Shown here: one piece after another, positions 27,801-35,753 of the stretch
Layout: each line of letters opens with the position of its first letter
Position numbering within the stretch: the first letter of the stretch is position 1
Source: Nitrospinota bacterium
GTDB lineage: Bacteria > UBA8248
Length of the DNA stretch: 59,720 nucleotides
NCBI GenBank assembly: GCA_026706735.1
Contig: JAPOYD010000106.1
Span: 1-59,720 of the forward strand
Direction of reading: 5' to 3'
Made by a program: the position numbers and the translations under genes
The notes under the pieces: generated by a model
Databases searched by the model: none
Told to the model about the DNA's origin: nothing
The model's input: only the letters and a program-made list of their open reading frames with translations

Positions 27801-28867
27801 CCGCCCGGGCGCGTCGTGCTCACGGTGAACGCGCTCCCCGCCGGCGCCGAGACGGCGTCCAGGGCCAGGTCGAACGTCACCTCCAGCGTCGTTCCGTTCA
27901 CCGACGCACCGGAGAACATGGGCGCCGGCGTGTCGTTGGCCACCTTCTGGCCGGAGAAGTTCTCCACCTCGTTTTCGGCCGCGTCCCGCAGCGGGTCGGT
28001 CCCCGGCTTGGTGTAGCGCACCGTGACCGTCTCGCCGTGGGCGACCGCACCGGCCAGGGTCACCGTCGCGGTCATGCCGGAGATAGTGGCCGTGCCCGTG
28101 CCGGCGATGTTCCGGGCCGTGCCGCCCGGCGGCCTCGCGCTCACGGTGAACGCGCTCCCCGCCGGCGCCGAGTTGCTGTCCAGCGCCTCGTCGAACGTCA
28201 CCTTCAGCGTCGTCGCGTTCACCGACGCGCTGGAAAACACGGGCGCCCTCCTGTCCGGGACCTCTTCGCCGCGGACGGCGATCTTCAGGGCATCGCTATC
28301 GATGGACCCGGTCCACGAACCGGTGCTTTCGTATTCCCGGTAATAGGCCAGGTCGTCAATGCTCCAGCCCGACTCCCCGGTCTCCGAATCCGAAGCCGTG
28401 TGATGGATGTTGACGTCGCCCTGGCTGGAGAGATTGAGCACCACCCAGTACGTCGTACCGGCGTCCAGGGGGACGCCCAGGCCGGTGGCCGTGAAACGGT
28501 TGACCCCCTGCACCAGCGACGCCGGGTTCGTCAGCGCGATCCCGCTGCCGGCCGGACTGCCGCCGGAGTCTGATCGGATGCTCACTTTGTAGCCCGGCTG
28601 CTTTATGACATCAGAGAATTTGATGTCCACGCCGGTGAGCCGGTAGCCCGCGTGGTGGCTGCCGGTGGTGAACGCCTGGGCGAAATCGCTGTCGAGGCTT
28701 ATGGCGACATCGGACGACTGCCCGGTGTTGCCCACCAGCTTGATCGAGGTCTGCGCCCCGGCGGCGCCGGCGGCGAGCAGGAGGACGAGGGCGAGCAGGC
28801 ACGCCGCCGCGCGCCGCGCGCGGACGCGGTTCGGTTCGATCGGGTTCAGGCGTTCTTTCGCTTTCAT
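24806..28867 (-). CDS. Giant surface protein: SwmB-type repeats with C-terminal autotransporter-like barrel
   Basis: This protein of 1353 residues starts at ATG 28867 (GAGGAGGGG site) with a signal peptide ending near AAGAAGAQ. A beta-rich domain (about 40-205) is followed by about six repeats of roughly 110 residues (LxVTFDEALD...AGSAF...GMTATVTLA...VTVxY...DPLxDAAGN), resembling SwmB/Ig-like adhesion repeats. Next come an Ig-like/He_PIG module (LTYDLTSEPAGLAGLSFDPATRRLSG) and a barrel of about 350 residues that ends RLDVRYRF. The final aromatic residue and GLALAHGTSEADYGV pattern fit an autotransporter barrel. Role in surface adhesion is inferred. The GC content is very high. Confidence 0.8.
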   Translation of the reverse strand: MKAKERLNPIEPNRVRARRAAACLLALVLLLAAGAAGAQTSIKLVGNTGQSSDVAISLDSDFAQAFTTGSHHAGYRLTGVDIKFSDVIKQPGYKVSIRSDSGGSPAGSGIALTNPASLVQGVNRFTATGLGVPLDAGTTYWVVLNLSSQGDVNIHHTASDSETGESGWSIDDLAYYREYESTGSWTGSIDSDALKIAVRGEEVPDRRAPVFSSASVNATTLKVTFDEALDSNSAPAGSAFTVSARPPGGTARNIAGTGTATISGMTATVTLAGAVAHGETVTVRYTKPGTDPLRDAAENEVENFSGQKVANDTPAPMFSGASVNGTTLEVTFDLALDAVSAPAGSAFTVSTTRPGGSKRTITGTGAASVSGMTATVTLAEAVTHGEAVTVSYKAPDADPLQDAAGNEAQGFTDRPAANLTPDTAPPAFTDATVYENTLTVTFDEALDAGSAPAGSAFRVTATPPDGTARTIAGTGAASVSGMTATVTLAGAVAHGETVTVSYTKPGTNPLRDTAGNEAENFPEQAAVNNTPAEPDTTPPALWSATVQGSVLVLTYSETLDPGHTPGPGRFAVTVAGAARAVTDVEIRGGSVVLTLESAVTKGQNVRLTYEVPAIPGPGNVGIQDYAGNLAGRIGNRRLAGDTRAPRLVAATVEGAVLTLTYDEELDPSVAPPTGSFFVERNFIVKERDPNNRLIRPGDLDREYIGVTGVRIRDRAVILTLAKAVLGDDKVIVNYILKSDDYRIQDYAGNLAGLIPYMTVTHGPPPTTRTPPPGGGSVAAPGFGVATVDALTLTAGEAMTPVVLPAATGGDGELTYDLTSEPAGLAGLSFDPATRRLSGTPAAGRYQFTYTAHDADANRSSSDAAALTFAVTVGAAPDRAAREAVRQILRQTLAAVGTRTLAGVLGNVNARFADAVPGTGVRLAGREVLLGGGLLAVLERACPAERYVRPLHERAAPGGCGAAGITRDELMRASAFTWTPASADGGGDAPAPLWAVWGRGDFGSFEGRPEAGARYEGETRTGWLGFDMRRGPWVAGLALAHGTSEADYGVDLGAGDAGRGRLETTLTAVYPYGRWRFANGLELRLVLGAGEGEARHRPEDEERETGDLDMRMASVGLRRELAPVGGFDLAVRADASFVRMEVEAGPETISGVSADTRRLRLGLEASRRIELGGGAALTPFLEAAARRDGGDGLTGSGVEIAGGARYTAARFQIEARGRWLAAHSEDAAREQGVSVTVRMGPGAEGRGLSFALTPRWGAPAGGAEALWRDEMPRLAVAREAAVDARVGYGFAWAGRGLVTPFAETSAGGAGSRLRLGTRFEASRADLDVEFAGERTERETADPSHGLRLDVRYRF
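27280..28260. repeat. Near-identical tandem DNA repeats within the giant surface gene
   Basis: Three units of about 325-330 bases share long identical stretches, for example GCCAGGGTCACCGTCGCGGT near 27405, 27731 and 28055. The low divergence implies recent duplication or gene conversion, which can change the number of SwmB-like domains. Assembly collapse is possible here. Confidence 0.75.
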
Positions 28868-29424
28868 GTCGTACCCCTCCTCGCGCGAACCCCGCGCCGG
28901 CGCGGCCGGAACGCGGGGTTCGCGAAGCATGTGTCGTGGGATGAATGGAAAAATTCAAGGCGAAACGGGAAGGAAACGGGCCCCGCCGGAGGGCGGGGGC
29001 TCGGACGGGAGCGGCGCTCCCGGTGGCGGCCGGCGCGGTCCGCGGCGTCAGCCGCGCGGACGCAACGCTCGGTTCGAATCAGGTTCAGGCGTGCCCTTGC
29101 TTTCAAGACGTACATGCCCCCGTATGACGGACTCCGCACCGACGCCGTCGCCGGACGGTATTACGGGGTCATGGCTACATGTATCGGGAAGCCGTATGTA
29201 GGGTTACGCCTCGTGTGCAGTATATTCTCGCGTGCAGCATATACTAGTGGAAGCAGTATGCATCATTGGTTGTGAAATGTATATACCCTGTCTGGGATAT
29301 TTTTTTGTTTTTTGCGTGTCTTTCCGGCGCCGGGGCGCATCGAGAGCCTGCCCCGAGCCCGTCGAGGGGGACGCGGGAAAACGGCTTTCCCGTCCCCGCT
29401 CGCTGTGAATCACTCCTCCCCGGG
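28868..29424. other. Intergenic region with a decayed copy of the giant gene's 5' end
   Basis: Minus-strand bases about 29120-29040 resemble the true start region at 28880-28807: the reading ...LKARARLNLIRTERCVRAAD parallels MKAKERLNPIEPNRVRARR. This is probably a truncated duplicate of the leader, without a following gene. The remainder to 29424 becomes AT-richer; GTGCAGTATATTCTCGCGTG near 29215 is an oddly patterned stretch. No gene is supported. Confidence 0.5.
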
Positions 29425-29732
29425 AGTTGTTGAAAAAGTCTTCTATTTCATAATTCGGTGTTTGAAATCAACAGATGAGAGAGAAGAACCACTCCCCCCT
29501 TGAGGGTCGGGCTTCCCGAGGGGAAAGCCCGACGCAGAAGCCGAGCGGTTTGTGCGAAGGCTGATGCGGTGGGGGGTGAATCGTGTTTTATCGAGCAATT
29601 TCAATTATACCCCCCACCGGTTCGCTTGCGGGCATGCGCCCTTAGCTCACCGACTCCCCCTCAAGGGGGGAGTGAACTTCAAAAGCGTGCGCACAACCCA
29701 AAATCGCTCCCGAGGGCTTTTTCAACAACCCC
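29425..29732. repeat. MITE-like element with GTTGTTGAAAAAG terminal inverted repeats
   Basis: GTTGTTGAAAAAG begins at about 29427 and its complement CTTTTTCAACAAC ends at about 29731, enclosing roughly 300 bases. The inside has a hairpin (GTCGGGCTTCCCGAGGGGAAAGCCCGAC region near 29507) and CTCAAGGGGGGAGTGAA at 29660, a segment of about 75 bases repeated at 44095-44165. No transposase is encoded, so it would be non-autonomous. Confidence 0.6.
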
Positions 29733-29735
29733 TCA

Positions 29736-30638
29736 TCAGTCGGGATTGATCCCCTCCCTCGCCTCGAACACCTTGTAGACCGCCGCGCTGTCGAGGTGGC
29801 CGAAGCCCAGTTCCTGTCCTTGGGTGTAAAAGGGCAGGCAGAGGTCGCCGAGCGGCATGTTGGCGCTCACGCTTTGGCCGAGGGCGAGGCCGAGTTTGAT
29901 GTCCTTGGTCAGCACGTCGAGCGTGCTCACGGGATTCGAGAAATCTCCGCTCACCATCCGGGGGCCCCGGTTTCTGAGCTGTCTACTGTCGGCGGCGCTT
30001 CGCATGAAGGCGTCGAGCAGGAGTTCCCCTTTCACGCCCGCTCTCAGGCCCATGCGCAAGGATTCTGCGATGGCGCACCGCTGCAGGCAGGTGAGGTAGT
30101 TGATGAGCACTTTCATCGTCGCGCCATCCCCTGCCGCGCCGCAATGGATCTGATCGGAGAGCAGGCGCGCGAAAATGTCCTTCACGAGCTCATGCGTCCG
30201 CTCCTCGCCCCCTACGAGAAAGAGGCCAACCCGGTTTTTCACATTCTCGCTGTTGCCGCTCACGCACGCCTCCATGAAGCCGAAGCGGCGTTCCGCGCAC
30301 AGCCGGGCGATCTCGCGCGTGTCCTCGGGGTCCGCAGTGGTGGTGTCGACCACGGCCTTTGGCTTTTTATCCGGATCGGCAAAGAGATAACCGTCCTCCC
30401 CCCGGGCGCATTCCAGAGAAATCTTCGAGTTCGGTACCGAGATGAAGACGAAATCCGCCGCCTCGGCCACTTCCCTGGGCGAGGGGAGCGCCGCGCCGCC
30501 CATGCTCTCGAACGCTTCCTGCGCCGAGAGAACGGGATCCGTTCCGACAAGGCGGTAGCCGTCCTCGATCAGGTTCCTGGAAAACGCCCGGCCCATGAGG
30601 CCCAGACCGATGAAGCCGATGGTTTCTTCTCTTTGCAT
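29736..30638 (-). CDS. 3-hydroxyisobutyrate dehydrogenase-like NAD(P) oxidoreductase
   Basis: This 300-residue beta-hydroxyacid dehydrogenase has the nucleotide site GFIGLGLMGRAFSRNL and the substrate-binding/catalytic segment GAAGDGATMKVLINYL, whose lysine is the conserved catalytic residue. The DTTTADP region replaces the family's usual DxSTxxP loop. The C-terminal helical domain is complete. It probably reduces or oxidises a short 3-hydroxy or tartronate-type acid; the exact substrate is unknown. The zinc alcohol dehydrogenase lies directly upstream on the same strand. Confidence 0.87.
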   Translation of the reverse strand: MQREETIGFIGLGLMGRAFSRNLIEDGYRLVGTDPVLSAQEAFESMGGAALPSPREVAEAADFVFISVPNSKISLECARGEDGYLFADPDKKPKAVVDTTTADPEDTREIARLCAERRFGFMEACVSGNSENVKNRVGLFLVGGEERTHELVKDIFARLLSDQIHCGAAGDGATMKVLINYLTCLQRCAIAESLRMGLRAGVKGELLLDAFMRSAADSRQLRNRGPRMVSGDFSNPVSTLDVLTKDIKLGLALGQSVSANMPLGDLCLPFYTQGQELGFGHLDSAAVYKVFEAREGINPD

Positions 30639-30723
30639 GATTGCTGTTATCTCCCTGCTTGGGTGTCTCGTTGATTGTCTTGCCAGAAGAGGTAAACCGG
30701 AAACGGCGCGGAGCGCCTGAGAC

Positions 30724-31770
30724 TCAGCCTTCTTGCGGGATGAGCACCACCTTGATGGCCCCGTCCTTTCGCTCGCGCATCATCTCGATCCCCCGGTGCA
30801 CCATGGACAGCGGTATCCGGTGCGTGATCATGGGCTTCACGTTCAACTCTCCCCGTGCGGCGAGGTCGATGCAGACCTCGAAGGTGTCAGGGTGTCCGCG
30901 CGAGCCGATGATCTCTTTCTCGAGATGCTGGAGGTGTTCGAGCGCTATGGGCGCATCCACCGAGAAGGCGCCCACGACGACGATGCGCCCGCCCTTTCTC
31001 GCCATCTCGAAAGCCTGGGCCATCGTCTTGTTCTGAGCGCCGCCCACGACTTCGAGCACGGCGTCCGCCCCGTGCCCGCCCGTGAGGTCCTGCACGGCGG
31101 AGACGGGGTCGGCTTCTCGCACGTCTATCGTCTCATCCGCGCCCATCTCTCTCGCGACTTCGAGCCTCTCCGCCACCGCGTCGAGCGCGATGACGCGGCC
31201 TCCGGCGTATTTGGCCGACGCCAGCGCGCACAGGCCCACCGGCCCCATGCCGATGACGGCCACGGTCTCGCCGGCTTCCATCCGCGCGCGGTTCATCACC
31301 ACGTGATAGCCCGTGCCCAACGTCTGCATCACCGAAGCCGTGGCGTCGTCCAGCGCATCCGGCAGGGGCAGCACGCACCTGGCGGGCGCTACGACGTGCC
31401 GGCTGTAGCCGCCGTCGGCGTTCATGCCGATGGAGCGCGAGTCGTTGCACAGGTTCACCCGGCCCATCCGGCAGAAATAGCACGCCCCGCAGTGCACGTG
31501 GTTCTCGATGCAGGCGCGCGCGCCGATTTCCACGCCCTCGACGCCCGGACCCAGCGCGCTCACCACGCCCATGAGTTCATGCCCCGGCACGACGGGGTAT
31601 TTCGCGCGCCGAACGTGGCCGTCTATCAGGTGGAAATCGCTGCCGCAAATCGCGCAGGCGCCGACTTCGACGAGCACCTCGCCCGGTCCCGGCTCGGGCG
31701 CGGGCCGCTCCACGAGTTCGAGGCGTCCCGGTTCATGCAAAAGGGCGGCGAGTGAGTTTTCGGTGCGCAA
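30724..31770 (-). CDS. Zinc-dependent medium-chain alcohol/polyol dehydrogenase
   Basis: This 348-residue MDR enzyme has the catalytic-zinc ligands in GACAICGSDFH and PGHELMG, the four-cysteine structural zinc site in HCGACYFCRMGRVNLC, and the NAD fold (VIGMGPVGLCALASAKYAG). It resembles sorbitol or threonine dehydrogenases. I use the TTG start at 31770 because GGAGG lies 7 bases upstream; the ATG further up has no such site. With the adjacent 3-hydroxyacid dehydrogenase it may serve oxidation of a small polyol or sugar acid. Confidence 0.87.
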   Translation of the reverse strand: MRTENSLAALLHEPGRLELVERPAPEPGPGEVLVEVGACAICGSDFHLIDGHVRRAKYPVVPGHELMGVVSALGPGVEGVEIGARACIENHVHCGACYFCRMGRVNLCNDSRSIGMNADGGYSRHVVAPARCVLPLPDALDDATASVMQTLGTGYHVVMNRARMEAGETVAVIGMGPVGLCALASAKYAGGRVIALDAVAERLEVAREMGADETIDVREADPVSAVQDLTGGHGADAVLEVVGGAQNKTMAQAFEMARKGGRIVVVGAFSVDAPIALEHLQHLEKEIIGSRGHPDTFEVCIDLAARGELNVKPMITHRIPLSMVHRGIEMMRERKDGAIKVVLIPQEG

Positions 31771-32291
31771 GGGGAATCCTCCGGTGGTGATTTTCGGTTT
31801 TCGGCGATTTGGCGACGCACTATAAGGTTTTATCACCCGCTTCGCCAGAGGAGGGGGCCTCCCGCACGAGGTTGTTGACCCCCCATTCGAGTGTGTCCAC
31901 CGTCATTCCGGCGAAAGCCGGAATGACGAACAATACCGCACCGCCTCAAGGGGTCAAGGTCGCAATCTCGGACAGGTTCCGCTGTCCCCCCCTACCTTCC
32001 TCACCCTGAGTAGCCGCCGAAGGCGGCGTATCGAAGGGCGAAATTCACGCTTCCCATCCTTCGATACGGCGCTTGCGCGCCTACTCAGGATGAGGTCGAT
32101 ATGGCGTCATGCAAGGCGAGGAGAACGCGTTTGTTCAAATTCCGGCTTTTTACAACAACCCCGCATGCACTTGCTATTTTCCCGGCTCATCGCCAATAGC
32201 CCCTTGCCCGTTTCACCGCAAGAGCCCTGCGCGCCTTGCGGAAGGCGGGTCGGGATTGTAGGATTCGCCCCGTCCAGGAGGAGAGACAGCG
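31771..32291. repeat. Intergenic region with several palindromes
   Basis: GTCATTCCGGCGAAAGCC... at 31902-31927 is a 26-base near-perfect palindrome; a relative lies at 49781-49810. From 32001 to 32096 two arms carrying CACCCTGAGTAG and CTACTCAGGATGAG face each other around TATCGAAGGG/CCTTCGATA, a long inverted repeat. GGCTTTTTACAACAACC at 32144 is a degenerate GTTGTTGAAAAAG end. The plus-strand ribosome site AGGAGGAGAG before the Gfo/Idh gene is at 32276. No gene is present. Confidence 0.65.
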
Positions 32292-33383
32292 ATGGTGATT
32301 CAAAAGAAAGAGGTCGGCGTCGGCCTGATCGGCGCGGGCAAGATCGGCTCGCTCCGCGCGCACCTGGCGGCGACCTCGCCGGTGGTGAATTTTTTCGCCA
32401 TATCGGACATCGACGCCGAGCGAGCGCGCGCCGTGGCCCAGCAGAACGAGGCGGCCTTTCATACCTCCGATAACAGGGAAGTCATCGAACACCCCCAGGT
32501 GGACGCGCTCATCGTCTCCACACCCGAGGGCGAACACACCGAAGCCATCTGCATGGCGCTCGAAATCGGAAAGCCCGTCCTGGTGGAGAAGCCCATCGCG
32601 CTCACGCTGCCCGACGCCGACAGGATCATGGAGTCCAAGGCCAAAGGCGGCGCGGAACTCTACATCGGCTATACGCAGCGGATCAGGCGGAAGTTCCTCG
32701 CGATCAAGGAGCACATCGACGCGGGCCGCCTGGGCGAGGTGATGACCGCGCGCATGACCATCTACAACACGCGGCCCACGGCGCGCCAGGTCTACCTGCG
32801 CGCGCCGCACGCGAACCCCTTCACGGACGAGATCACCTACATGGCCGACATGGCGCTCTGGTTCTTCCAGCCGAGAAAGCCGGTGCGCGTCTACGCGCAG
32901 GCGGGCAGCGAGGTGTTTCACGATCATCCCGACGGGATGGGGGACTACGGCTGGGCGGTCGTGACCTTCGAGGACGGCGCTGCGGCGTGCCTGGGAGGGA
33001 ACTGGGCGCTGCCCGAGTACTGGCCCGCCACGGTGGCGACCATCAGCATGGACATCTTCGGGAGCGAGGGCGCCATCCGCATCGACGACGGCCACAAGGA
33101 CGTGATGATGGTGGGCAACGAGCGCGTGCCATCGCCCTATGCGCCGGACTCCTCGGTGGAGGTCGCCTTTTTGGGCTCCGCCATGCCGGGGGACTGGGCG
33201 GTGGGCGATTTCGTAGGGCCGATGCGCGATGAGACGCGGCTGTTCCTGGAGCGCGTCACCACCGGGAAGGACGTGCCGCTCTGCGACGCGGAGACGGGCC
33301 GCGCCGTGCTCGAACTAACCCTCGCGATGGAAGAGAGCGCCCGCCGGGGCGGCGAGGTCGTCGAACTGCCGTTCGGCGGATGA
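32292..33383 (+). CDS. Gfo/Idh/MocA family oxidoreductase (copy 1)
   Basis: This 363-residue protein has the N-terminal Rossmann site GLIGAGKIGSLRAHL and the family EKPIALT motif with the catalytic lysine, then GYTQRIRRKF and the C-terminal alpha/beta domain with GDxVGPMRDETRLF. It is probably an NAD-dependent sugar or cyclitol dehydrogenase. A second gene at 46860 is about as long and shares many blocks (SLRAHLA, GYTQR, VGDF.GPMRDETRLFLERV), so the two are paralogues. It is convergent with the methyltransferase operon. Confidence 0.88.
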   Translation: MVIQKKEVGVGLIGAGKIGSLRAHLAATSPVVNFFAISDIDAERARAVAQQNEAAFHTSDNREVIEHPQVDALIVSTPEGEHTEAICMALEIGKPVLVEKPIALTLPDADRIMESKAKGGAELYIGYTQRIRRKFLAIKEHIDAGRLGEVMTARMTIYNTRPTARQVYLRAPHANPFTDEITYMADMALWFFQPRKPVRVYAQAGSEVFHDHPDGMGDYGWAVVTFEDGAAACLGGNWALPEYWPATVATISMDIFGSEGAIRIDDGHKDVMMVGNERVPSPYAPDSSVEVAFLGSAMPGDWAVGDFVGPMRDETRLFLERVTTGKDVPLCDAETGRAVLELTLAMEESARRGGEVVELPFGG

Positions 33384-33496
33384 GAAGGTGAAACAGCGAA
33401 CAAACAGACGAATCCGCTGCGCCGCCGGGCGCGAAGGCGAGGCGAGCGACTCCCGCAGCCGCCGGCGTGGAGCGGCGGGAGCGGCGCTGGTCGGGG

Positions 33497-34528
33497 CTAA
33501 AGGGGCTTGCGGGCCAGGAAGCAGTACAGCGGCGTGAAGATGCCCGATTTGCCGCCCGCGACATAGGCGTCCGCGGTGCGGTCCAGGAGCCGGACGACTT
33601 CCGCGGAACCCTTCGGGAACAGCCGGACCACCTCGGCCAGCTTCGAGCCCGCGAGGACCGCTTTGCGGCCCTGCGGGAGCCTGCGCAAGGCGTTGCCCAG
33701 CGTTCCGTGCCGGCTCTCCATGGGTTGATACCATGGGGTGGACGGCCCCTCCTGGACGTCCCGGTCCGTCCCCTCGATGACTTCGAATCCCGCCGCTTCG
33801 AGCGCCAGGTTCACTTCCCCGAACGTCGCGACCTCTTTCAGCGCGATGCCGCGCATGAGTTCGCGCTTGATGGCCCGGTGCCGGCCGTCGTCCGGGTCGA
33901 ACTTCTCCGTCAGGCACATCTCCTGCCCCCAGAACAGGGCGCCGGGCTTCAGCACGCGGAATATCTCCGCGAACGCGCGCTCCTTGTCGGGCGCATGGCA
34001 CGTCGACTCGATGGCGTAGCCCCGGTCGAACGCCCCGTCCCCGATGGCGCTCATGTCCATGAAGCTGCACGCCTCGTAGTCGATCATGTGGTCGAGCCCC
34101 GCCTCGGCGGTCAACCTCTGCGCCCTCTCCAGCTGGATTTTGTTGATGTTGACCCCGACGACCCGGACGCCCGCCTCACGGGCGACGCGGCGCATCGGGC
34201 CGCCGATTCCGCAACCGACGTCGATCACCGTCATGCCCTTGCGCAACTCCAGTTTGTCGATCATCAACCGCTGATGCCGGACTTTGGACTCCTCCAGACT
34301 CTCCTCGGGCGAGAGGGGCGCGAAGTGCAGGGATTCGCCCCAGCCCCACACCATGAAACCGCTGCAAAGGTCGTAGTAGGCCTTCACCGTTTCGGTGTGG
34401 TCGTACCCGCTCGCGCCGTCGGACTCCGCCGCCCGGTCGATCCATCCCTCGAAGTCATGCACGCGGCGGGTGACGTCCTCCCCCCCGTACGCATCCTTGA
34501 GATCTTTCGACAGCCTGCCTATGTCCAT
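33497..34528 (-). CDS. Sterol C-24 methyltransferase (ERG6/SMT) homologue, copy 1
   Basis: This 343-residue SAM-dependent enzyme matches ERG6 by motif. A WGWGESLHFAP block (about 61-71) stands where ERG6 has YGWGSSFHF, the SAM site is VIDVGCGIGGP (101-111), YAIESTCHAPD is at 171-181, and QEMCLTEKFD replaces the yeast YEWVMTDKYD. The C-terminus AGGKSGIFTPLYCFLARKP is the SMT tail. Transfer of methyl to a sterol side chain is the expected reaction; bacterial sterol methyltransferases are known from uncultured lineages. It ends the minus-strand operon after the Rieske gene (54-base gap). The changed Tyr and acid/aromatic motif suggest different specificity from copy 2. Confidence 0.88.
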   Translation of the reverse strand: MDIGRLSKDLKDAYGGEDVTRRVHDFEGWIDRAAESDGASGYDHTETVKAYYDLCSGFMVWGWGESLHFAPLSPEESLEESKVRHQRLMIDKLELRKGMTVIDVGCGIGGPMRRVAREAGVRVVGVNINKIQLERAQRLTAEAGLDHMIDYEACSFMDMSAIGDGAFDRGYAIESTCHAPDKERAFAEIFRVLKPGALFWGQEMCLTEKFDPDDGRHRAIKRELMRGIALKEVATFGEVNLALEAAGFEVIEGTDRDVQEGPSTPWYQPMESRHGTLGNALRRLPQGRKAVLAGSKLAEVVRLFPKGSAEVVRLLDRTADAYVAGGKSGIFTPLYCFLARKPL

Positions 34529-34582
34529 GGCGTTGTGTGTTCCTTCCTTCTTCGGCTACGGCGAAACACGAGCCGACCGAAT

Positions 34583-35620
34583 TCAATCCACACGATCCGG
34601 GTAGAACTGCTCACAGTAGCGCCGGAAGGTGCCAATCTCCCCGTCGGAGCTGCACAGGCGGGGGCGGGGAATATACTGTTTGCGGTCCCATATCACGACG
34701 TCCGATAAAACGTCGCGCTTCTGGGCCGCCATGATGATTTTGTTCATGAGCCGGGTGCGCAGGCCGGTCGGCAGGAAGCGCATGCCGATGATCGCCCGCT
34801 TCGGCTTGCGCAATCGCTTCACCTGGCTGACGAGCACCACTTCGAGGATATCGCCGTCGATGGGCGTGGCGAGCACCCACAGGCGCGTGTCCATGCCGAT
34901 GCCGTGCTCCTGGACCTCGACGAACGAATAGCCCAGCCCGTGCACGTGAGTGACGGCGGAAACGTCGTATGTGTAGATGTTCATACCGGCAAAGGTCTGG
35001 CTGCGCGTGAAGTCGAAGCAGCTCTTGAGGTAGGCGCCCTCCACCTCTATCGTTCCGACCCGGTTCACGCTGCCGAAGCCGTGCACGTAGCGCAGGTGTC
35101 CGTCGTCAACGGAGTTCTCGGTCGTTTCCTGGGGATGCCCCGTGAAGCGTACGCTCCAGGTTTCGAGGTCGCTCCAGTCGGCGCCGCTCGGCTCTTCGGG
35201 CAGGCTCCACTGCGGCGGCCGCCCGTCGATTCCCCGCCAAGCGAAGACGAGGCCCAGTATTTCGCGCGTCTCGAAAGTTTTAAGCCTGGCGGTTTTGGGC
35301 GCAGGCGCATAGGGCGTCTTGACACACTGACCGGTGGCGTCGTACTCGAACCCGTGAAAAGGGCAAACGAGGCAGCCGTCCCGCACCACGCCGCCGACGT
35401 CGGGGCCGAGCTCGGAGCCCAGGTGCGGACACAGATCCTCGGCCACGCAGATGCGCCCCTCATCGTCGCACCAGACGACGATTTGCTCGCCCATCCAGGT
35501 TCTTTGGATCAGCTTCTTCTTCTCTATCGTCTTTCGGGTGGCGACGAAGTACCAGCCTTCCGGAAATGGATAAAGCGAGGTCGTTTCTCTGCGTTCGATT
35601 CGCTCGGCTTCCATCGGCAT
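34583..35620 (-). CDS. Rieske non-haem iron oxygenase (sterol-type, KshA/DAF-36/SdmA-like)
   Basis: This 345-residue oxygenase has the Rieske cluster ligands C64-P-H66 and C86-P-F-H89. The mononuclear iron site is ENSVDDGHLRYVHG (N169, D172 or D173, H175, H180). Its length and layout match the family including 3-ketosteroid 9-alpha-hydroxylase KshA, cholesterol desaturase DAF-36/Neverland and bacterial sterol C-4 demethylase SdmA. It needs an electron-donating reductase not seen in the window. It lies between an outer-membrane protein gene and SMT copy 1 in one operon, which argues for a sterol substrate. The precise position attacked is unknown. Confidence 0.85.
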   Translation of the reverse strand: MPMEAERIERRETTSLYPFPEGWYFVATRKTIEKKKLIQRTWMGEQIVVWCDDEGRICVAEDLCPHLGSELGPDVGGVVRDGCLVCPFHGFEYDATGQCVKTPYAPAPKTARLKTFETREILGLVFAWRGIDGRPPQWSLPEEPSGADWSDLETWSVRFTGHPQETTENSVDDGHLRYVHGFGSVNRVGTIEVEGAYLKSCFDFTRSQTFAGMNIYTYDVSAVTHVHGLGYSFVEVQEHGIGMDTRLWVLATPIDGDILEVVLVSQVKRLRKPKRAIIGMRFLPTGLRTRLMNKIIMAAQKRDVLSDVVIWDRKQYIPRPRLCSSDGEIGTFRRYCEQFYPDRVD

Positions 35621-35753
35621 CCGTCATCCCCCCGGTTCGAAGGCCGCGGCTTCTCCTGCGGGTTCGGCCGCCCTCATGCCCGGCCGGCTGCCGCTCGATG
35701 CGCCCGCCGCCCCGCTCCTCGCCCCGGCGGGACGCTCGAGGTCCACGCGACGC

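Noticed and set aside
25202-28573. Very long plus-strand reading frame (about 1120 codons) opposite the giant surface gene
   Set aside because: Its translation is Arg/Gly/His-rich without domains, a usual product of antisense reading in high-GC DNA with strong third-position bias. The minus-strand gene has signal peptide, repeats and barrel.
29500-29778. Small plus-strand frame inside the 29.4-29.7 kb element
   Set aside because: It is made of repeat sequence, overlaps the 3' end of the dehydrogenase gene and has no family resemblance.
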